From: Strigamia acuminata
Lineage: Eukaryota > Arthropoda > Chilopoda > Geophilomorpha > Linotaeniidae
DNA: 64,000 nt
Assembly: GCA_949358305.1 (NCBI GenBank)
Contig: OX442317.1
Span: 5,274,186-5,338,185, forward strand
Direction: 5' to 3'
Shown: positions 58,398-64,000 of the stretch, one piece after another
Numbering within the stretch: the stretch's first letter is position 1
Layout: every line of letters begins with the position of its first letter
Program-made: the position numbers and the translations under genes
The notes under the pieces: model-generated
What the model was told of the DNA's origin: nothing
The model's database searches: none
What the model saw: only the letters and a program-made list of their open reading frames with translations

Positions 58398-61300
58398 CAC
58401 TAATATCAATTACATTAGCTTCTGTCATAAGAATGCAACGATCACAAATAAACTGTTTTGTTTGAATGGCCTTCACATTCGTATTCTGTTTAACCAAACA
58501 TGCTCTATGGAAATCTTCTTTGCATGTACAGCATTTTATAACCATTCGAGTATTTCTTTTTTTCCTGCAATAACACATTACTCTGTCATGAACTGTTGTT
58601 TTAGGAGAGTCGTAAACTTCCCGACGTGTAAAGGGAAATAAGATGAATTTTTCATCTTGATGGGAAAATCTTTCAATCAAATGTGATCTTAGTCGAGCTT
58701 TATCAAATACGAAATTACTTGGATTTTCTTCATGACAAAGTAATAGTGAAATTGCTATAGCATGTAGGCCACAATCATGACCATTGTCCTGCTTCATAAT
58801 ATCATGAAAACGAAATGTCATTTGAAAAGAAGAATCTATAGTGCGGACCAAACTACTAGCAATGGATATATTATCAGGATTGATGTCAGAGTAGAGAGAA
58901 TCATATACATCTACGAAAATCATACTATCATTAATGTGCCCAGCAATAACATTCCAATGATTGCCATTAACATGGCAAATTTGGATAAAATCACCATTGC
59001 AAGGAGTAAATGCAGGTGGATTATATGCTGCAAACGTGGTTCTTTGGAGGCCTTGGGTCATTGGAAAATCTCGCTTTGTCATGCATGTTGCTGCGTACAT
59101 GATAGATGCATCAAGCCAATCATCGCAGAGCAAAATATCTAAATGACTTTGCTTCAGTTGGACCTCCGAGCATACTTCAACCCAATCAATATCTGGGTTG
59201 ACAAGTTTTGTTTTGAATTTTTTTGCTGTACGCAGTGATGGTTTCGGCAGAGTCCTTTTTCTTCCTATTGCGGTTAGGATAGCACCTTTGGGACGACCTC
59301 TCACTTTTACTCTATCTGGAAAGCGTCCAACAACATCAAAAATAATTTCATTTTCCAAGCCATCTGCATCTGAACATATGCCATGCTCTGAACGATTCAC
59401 ATCTGAACCTGTACCATTTTCTGGATTATTCACGTCTGGCTTTGAACCGTCTTCTGGACCTACGCCATGTTCTGAACAATTCACATCTGAATCTGTAGCA
59501 TTCTCCAGACCATTTACACTCGGATTAGAAGCACAATTTGTATCATGGGTGGATATAATTTCAACTGCAACTACTTTTCGATTTTCAGCCCACAATGAAT
59601 TAATTTCTTTAAGAAACTGCATTCTGTTCTTGAATTCTTCGCTGCTACAAGATTTCATCTTCTCTGATAAAGCATCTAACTGGGTTTTTGCTTCACTAAA
59701 CTTCTGGGACTCAGTTAATGTATCGCTAGAACTATTAGTTACTCTCACTAACCCATCTGGCTTAACGATAGATGCTTCCTGGAACGATTCGTTCGAGTAA
59801 CTACGCGTCCATCTTTGGGATACTAGACTAGGATCAAAGATTTCTAAATCCAAGTGCTTCCTAACTGAAAAGATATGACAACAAGGCAACTTTTTCATTG
59901 AAAAAAGACTGCAAGTACAACTACTTTCGGATGTCTCTGAAATACGATGTGGAGGAATATTAACGGCAAACTTCCCATTAGACAAATTAGTGATAGTTTT
60001 ACAGTTTTCACTTGTGACGTACTCTCCAACAATTATGTAACATGCAAATGGAGTTGCAGTGCTAGCAACAGAACTAACCACTGACATAGGTGCTGACGTT
60101 CTAAGCTGAGTAACTTTTAAACGCTGATTAAACGAAATCATATGAAGTTTATCCCACAAGTCACTCAAAAAAATCTTCAAATTTAAGTAAAATATGTCCA
60201 AGTATGAATAACGTTTGATTACCTTCTTTATCTTGTTGTTCATTGACTCAATTCTGTTATTTGTAGTGTTGCCCAAGTTGTATGTCTGAATCCGACTGTA
60301 CATTGACCAGCTTTCGCGGATCGCATACCAGCGGTCCAGAAAAAGGGGAAAGATGTTGTGGTTCGAAAATTTCTCTTCAAATTCAGAAAAACTTGCTTCA
60401 AAAGAACTGAGCTCATAAGCGTAGGCCATTTGTTCTAGTAATCGTTTCGCATCATCTGCCTTATCACTTGGAAATTTTTGATCATCAACCAAAGCCTTGA
60501 AATTTTTGAGAACATGAAACAAGCAAAGTTCATGTTTTGCTTGTGGAAAGTACTTTTCTATTAGAGAAATTTCAGTGAAATCTTTGTCTGTCATAAAAGA
60601 GATGGTTGTCGATGTACATGGATTTCTTTCCACAAGAGTGGCAACAAAGAATTCAATATTTTCCTTCGTCTCGGCAGCAACAAGACCAAATGCCACTGGA
60701 ATCGTGATATTATTACCATCAACAATGGATGCAATGTACAAGGGCATGCGGCAGTTAACAAGGCAATATGTTGCATCCATAGAAATATGCTCAGGGTATC
60801 GTTCAAAAAGTGTACGCTGCCAAGAAAATTGGAAAAAGCAAACACGAATTTCTGAATCCACTTCTAAAGTTGCAATGACCATTCCCTGGTCTTGCTTCTT
60901 GTCTAAACGTAAACTTGAAACAAATTTCTCTCCATCGTTTATGCCAGGCGGTCGGTTGGTAGACTCCAATTTAGCCCTTATATTGTGTACATCTTTCGAT
61001 GTTGCAGAAACATTCCCCTTCTCTTTGACGAAATTTTTGACTGCAGAGACTGTTACTCCATGTTCGAGCAACAACATAGTATTGTCTTTAATGTGTTCTG
61101 TGTCCGAACGACTTTTTGAAAATGCCCAAGTACTTGTCCCATCTTCAAGCGTATTCTCAAGCAACCGTGGAATTTTATAACCCAATCCTCGCACTGCTCG
61201 ATTAATCGAATATGATCTGTAAAGATCTGAACCCATTTCATGGGTGTGTGTGTTATCAAAGCTTCGAATAACAAACAAACTTTTTCGTTTATCCCAACCA

Positions 61301-61623
61301 ACATGCAAGTGAGCAGAACAACCAGTCTTCAACGATTGTTGTTTTGGTCGCTTTCCTTTAGATGTTGAATTGTTACAACCAGCATGCGCACATTCGAATC
61401 TACAAAAGTAGTATCCAATGGAAAGTGGGAGTTTGCAAACACCAGGTCGCAGATTCTCTTTCTCAATACTGCGAGAACTTTGAATCACAAAAAGTGGACT
61501 GCTAGTAGAATCGCAGAACTTTTCGAATGCATCTGCAAATTCGTTCCAAGTATTAAAAACAGATAATGCTGTAAATTCTTTCTCAACGGTAGGGAAATAT
61601 AATTCATCAATTTCGGTTTCCAT
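58393..61623 (-). CDS. MULE transposase fused to Ulp1-type protease and PHD finger
   Basis: The 1076-aa frame starts at the first ATG after an in-frame stop (context ACTATGG; a TTG lies five codons earlier). In order: a FAR1/WRKY-GCM1-like zinc finger at about 40-135 (C74, C78, C83, C102, H126, H128); a MULE-type DDE domain with D283 (SMDATYC), D346 (FMTDKDF), CLFH before the third acidic residue, and E459 (NNRIES); a SWIM finger (C569, C571, C581, H583); a linker of about 100 residues with imperfect acidic repeats (SDVNCSEHG, SDVNRSEHG); a C48/Ulp1-type cysteine protease with H889 (GNHW), D905 (FVDVYDS), Q945 and C951 (QDNGHDCG); and a PHD-type C4HC3 finger at 1017-1063. The DDE part should bind the TIRs and cut and paste the element. 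Removal of SUMO-like modifiers and histone reading are inferences from the domains. No frameshift is seen. Confidence 0.9.
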   Translation of the reverse strand: METEIDELYFPTVEKEFTALSVFNTWNEFADAFEKFCDSTSSPLFVIQSSRSIEKENLRPGVCKLPLSIGYYFCRFECAHAGCNNSTSKGKRPKQQSLKTGCSAHLHVGWDKRKSLFVIRSFDNTHTHEMGSDLYRSYSINRAVRGLGYKIPRLLENTLEDGTSTWAFSKSRSDTEHIKDNTMLLLEHGVTVSAVKNFVKEKGNVSATSKDVHNIRAKLESTNRPPGINDGEKFVSSLRLDKKQDQGMVIATLEVDSEIRVCFFQFSWQRTLFERYPEHISMDATYCLVNCRMPLYIASIVDGNNITIPVAFGLVAAETKENIEFFVATLVERNPCTSTTISFMTDKDFTEISLIEKYFPQAKHELCLFHVLKNFKALVDDQKFPSDKADDAKRLLEQMAYAYELSSFEASFSEFEEKFSNHNIFPLFLDRWYAIRESWSMYSRIQTYNLGNTTNNRIESMNNKIKKVIKRYSYLDIFYLNLKIFLSDLWDKLHMISFNQRLKVTQLRTSAPMSVVSSVASTATPFACYIIVGEYVTSENCKTITNLSNGKFAVNIPPHRISETSESSCTCSLFSMKKLPCCHIFSVRKHLDLEIFDPSLVSQRWTRSYSNESFQEASIVKPDGLVRVTNSSSDTLTESQKFSEAKTQLDALSEKMKSCSSEEFKNRMQFLKEINSLWAENRKVVAVEIISTHDTNCASNPSVNGLENATDSDVNCSEHGVGPEDGSKPDVNNPENGTGSDVNRSEHGICSDADGLENEIIFDVVGRFPDRVKVRGRPKGAILTAIGRKRTLPKPSLRTAKKFKTKLVNPDIDWVEVCSEVQLKQSHLDILLCDDWLDASIMYAATCMTKRDFPMTQGLQRTTFAAYNPPAFTPCNGDFIQICHVNGNHWNVIAGHINDSMIFVDVYDSLYSDINPDNISIASSLVRTIDSSFQMTFRFHDIMKQDNGHDCGLHAIAISLLLCHEENPSNFVFDKARLRSHLIERFSHQDEKFILFPFTRREVYDSPKTTVHDRVMCYCRKKRNTRMVIKCCTCKEDFHRACLVKQNTNVKAIQTKQFICDRCILMTEANVIDISE

Positions 61624-61672
61624 AGTATTAAAATTCAAATGTATTCAATAGAAATACCGAAATTCAGAACTT

Positions 61673-61950
61673 CAAGTGAGATGTTACAAGTTTATTACTG
61701 TAAACTATCACAAACACACCATTCAGTTAAGATCCAACAAGTGAGATGTTACAAGTTTATTACTGTAAACTATCACAAACACACCATTTAGTTAGGATCC
61801 AACAAGTGAGATGTTACAAGTTTATTACTGTAAACTATCACAAACACACCGTTCGTTAGAATTCAACAAGTGAGATGTTACAAGTTTCAGGTATATTACT
61901 GTAAACTATCACAAACACACCGTTCAGTTAGAATCCAATCCAACAAGTGA
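61673..61950. repeat. 65-bp tandem repeat, about 4.3 copies, in the transposase leader
   Basis: Units start with CAAGTGAG at 61673, 61738, 61803 and 61867, and a partial one at 61944, giving periods of 65, 65, 64 and 77 bp. Each contains GTTTATTACTGTAAAC, an inverted repeat with GTTTA/TAAAC arms, and ATCACAAACACACC. The last full unit has small insertions. The array lies between the putative TATA box and the ATG. It may be a set of transposase or host factor sites, or simply an expanded leader. Confidence 0.9.
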
Positions 61951-61971
61951 TCTTTGTTACAAATTCATCTC

Positions 61972-61979
61972 TTTATATA
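61972..61979 (-). promoter_or_regulatory. Putative TATA box of the transposase gene
   Basis: TATATAAA on the minus strand lies just inside the right TIR. A start about 30 bp downstream would fall near 61943, giving a leader of about 320 nt that contains the 65-bp repeats. No TCAGT initiator was noted at the expected place. Confidence 0.4.
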
Positions 61980-61991
61980 TCTCAACTCCAC

Positions 61992-62222
61992 CCCCACGTC
62001 ATTGGTTCGTTTCGCTTTTCTCGTTTTCACGTTCTCGCTACGTTCCCGTCCTCCCGTCCTCGGCAACCCGAAACTTCACATAGCGCGTTTTTGGCGCACC
62101 ATACCATAGCCGGCCGAATGATGGCTGTTTGTGGAAATAGCCGGCCCAGTGACGGCCATCTATTCCCACAAACGTTTGTGGAAATAGACACATGTCTATT
62201 CCCACAAACGTTTGTGGGAATA
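61992..62222 (-). repeat. Right TIR of the Mutator-like element
   Basis: It is the inverted copy of 58132-58354, including both palindromes (62197-62222 perfect, 62161-62186 with one mismatch) and the GACGGGAGGACGGGA part. It carries 8-9 extra bases near its inner end (GAGAAAAGCGAAACG). Confidence 0.9.
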
Positions 62223-62230
62223 GACAATGC

Positions 62231-62537
62231 GATTAAAAAATGCAATTTTTACATTTAAGCCTTTATCCATCCCCCATCATCGCTTTTTTTTAAATTTTAT
62301 TTCCCTGCATGGTTCTTCGACCCTTTTATGTTTGAAACAAGCAATGGAATGCCAATTAAAAGGCGGTCACGATCCTTTTAATAGCTTTTTTTCCCTTGCT
62401 TTCGCTGCTTTAAGTTGAAACAAACTACAAACTGCATGTTTTAACGCTATTCAAGACGATTTTTTTGTTTTCATACAATGCAGCATCTTCTGGTCATTGT
62501 AAAATTAAGTTTTCTAATTTTTGAAGTTCTATTAATA
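62231..62537. other. Non-coding gap between the Mutator-like element and a MITE
   Basis: About 300 bp without recognisable features other than the putative target duplication at its left edge. Confidence 0.5.
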
Positions 62538-63029
62538 GAGAGTTTGCGAGATGCATTTTTCCCTTACAGTTAAAGACTATACGGTATAAAAATAGTGTAA
62601 GGAAAAAATGATAAATTAAGTTTTTGCGGGCTGCACTTTTCCGTTATCACTACACTATTTCAGCCAACTACTGACAGTTAGTAATTTTGGGCCTAAAAAT
62701 TCAATTTGGGGGCGTAAATGTGCAAATTTCTGCATAAAATTCCATTATTATGCCTATAAAGTATGGTTTTGGGCCTAAAATTCAATTTTGGGCCTCACTT
62801 ATCATTCAATCTACATACCTATGACTGTGATGAGTTTGATCGGGACAACAAAATAATCGCCATTTGCAATGGGCGGAGCTAACAATATAGTGTTCTCAAT
62901 TCTGATTGGCTGCGTTATATTTTAATTTAGTGTTGAAAACTATACACTAAAGATTTTTCCCTTACGATATGGCACTAAAATAGTGTAACGTGGCACAAAA
63001 TAAGGAAAAAATGCATCCCGCAAACTCTC
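62538..63029 (-). mobile_element. Family C MITE, copy 2 (492 bp)
   Basis: Inverted relative to 20929-21421 and alignable over its entire length with few differences. The ends GAGAGTTTGCGAGATGCATT and, at the right, AATGCATCCCGCAAACTCTC are flanked by TAATA on both sides (62533-62537 and 63030-63034), so the duplication is TA or the longer TAATA. A third terminus-like motif (GTTTTTGCGGGCTGCACTTT) lies at about 62619-62650. It is non-coding. Confidence 0.85.
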
Positions 63030-63518
63030 TAATAACTTCATCAAAGACTTATTTCATAAAGATAAAAAATGAAATAAAAACACTAAACGCACCTGGAAAA
63101 AGAAAAAAAAATTGTAGAAAAAATTTACTTCACATTCTTCATAGCAATTTATCACTTTTGACACGAAACTACAAATTAAAACACGTTTTTTTTTTTATTA
63201 TTATTTATTTCCCATAAAAAAATTTTTTTTTTTAAATTTTTCTAAAAAAAATCAAATGACATTTCAGATCATTAAAACCTCGAAAAAAAATCCATTCTCA
63301 CACGTGATTAAAATAGTAGAAGTGTTAATCCCCACATTTTGATTCTATTTAAAGATCGCATTCAAATTGAATGTCAAAAATCCTTCAACTAATTACAAGA
63401 GACTATTGAAGAAAATTACTTGTCTGATGGAAAATAAGAAAAATGTGCCAATAAAATTCCTGAAAATGGCTGCTTAAGAATCTAATCTTTTACGAACACA
63501 AAGAATTTCTCGAAGAAC

Positions 63519-63550
<32 letters not shown>

Positions 63551-64000
63551 GAGCCTTTGTACACCATCTGATTTTGTCGTCAAAGAGTCGAACACAATAT
63601 AATGCCATCAAAGATCAAACAAATTAGACCAATTTACTGCCACTCAAGAACTGCTGCTGACAATTTGACAACAATATATGAAGCCACTTCCCATTTAAGT
63701 AAACTCACATTAGGTTTGGCGTAGAGCGAGCAAGCAACTCCAATTCCAATAAAAAAAAAGAAAGTTTATTAAATTCCTTTTTACATTCCTTTCAAAAACA
63801 GATCTCAATGGCCACCCCCATAAAAGAACGTCATGACTGCGAAAAATATACGTGTTAAAAGGTGTACGATTGTGTGTTAAAAGGTGTGCGCTTGTCTTAT
63901 TATGACTCTCTTTTAAGCGTTTAATTGAGATGTACAGTCAATCCTAAAAGTTTGGAATAATCCAAATTTTCATGAGCACATCATTGTTTGAAGGCATTTT
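63030..64000. other. Non-coding AT-rich DNA to the window end
   Basis: A 29-bp A-run lies at 63519-63547 without a recognisable retroposon body in front. GTGTTAAAAGGTGT is duplicated at about 63852-63888. No gene was recognised. Confidence 0.5.

Larger units (their letters stand above)
58123..62230 (-). mobile_element. Mutator-like DNA transposon, apparently intact (~4.1 kb)
   Basis: Terminal inverted repeats of about 225 bp (58132-58354 and 61992-62222) flank one intronless minus-strand transposase gene. The TIRs read identical over about the first 190 bp apart from the outermost bases, then differ by one substitution and an 8-9 nt gap, which indicates recent activity. GATTAAAAAA occurs on both sides (58113-58122 and 62231-62240), a 10-bp putative target duplication in the 8-11 bp range of Mutator elements. 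If it is real, the outermost 8-9 bp of each end lie outside the palindromic TIR and do not match each other, so the exact boundary is uncertain. Confidence 0.9.

Noticed and set aside
59198-59800. 200-codon plus-strand frame
   Set aside because: It is antisense to the transposase gene, overlapping its acidic linker, with no recognised domain.
60575-61180. 201-codon plus-strand frame
   Set aside because: It is antisense to the catalytic part of the transposase gene.

Overview
This window looks like AT-rich nuclear DNA of an invertebrate. Introns, prokaryotic operons and Shine-Dalgarno-spaced genes are all absent. What is present is Ty3/gypsy, Mutator-like and short TIR (MITE-type) elements, microsatellites and long A/T runs. 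The LTR promoter has a TATA box followed about 31 bp later by TCAGT, the initiator consensus typical of arthropods, so an arthropod is the best guess; the species cannot be named. No host protein-coding gene, rRNA or tRNA gene could be supported. The window is intergenic or lies in a very large intron.

Layout: bases 1-48,200 hold no recognisable gene but many short repeat families. Family A is a TIR element whose ends contain TTAAGAG (1751-2002, 8617-8692, 20894-21511). Family B is a MITE with TATACTC ends (5083-5506, 15392-15766, 17669-18068, 18640-18737, 29248-29630). Family C is a ~493-bp MITE (20929-21421, nested inside a family A copy, and 62538-63029). Other items are a Harbinger-like TIR element (14049-14446), a long-arm foldback element (26662-26993), nested TIRs (24244-24987), a 31-bp minisatellite (about 36850-37240), a 5S-rRNA-like fragment (18114-18155) and several dispersed repeat pairs.

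48272-55984 is a complete, very young Ty3/gypsy LTR retrotransposon. It has two 513-bp LTRs that read identical, an LTR promoter and poly(A) signal, a gag ORF, and a pol ORF in the -1 frame (protease, RT, RNase H, integrase with GPY/F), followed by a polypurine tract. Gag and Pol overlap by 25 nt and Pol has no usable ATG, which points to -1 frameshifting.

58123-62230 is an apparently intact Mutator-like DNA transposon with ~225-bp TIRs built from tandem palindromes. Its single intronless minus-strand gene encodes a ~1076-aa protein that joins a FAR1/WRKY-GCM1-type zinc finger, a MULE DDE transposase, a SWIM finger, a Ulp1-type cysteine protease with its His-Asp-Gln-Cys residues present, and a C-terminal PHD-type finger. 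This fused transposase/SUMO-protease-like/PHD protein, together with the palindromic ends and a 65-bp repeat array in its leader, is the most interesting system in the window.
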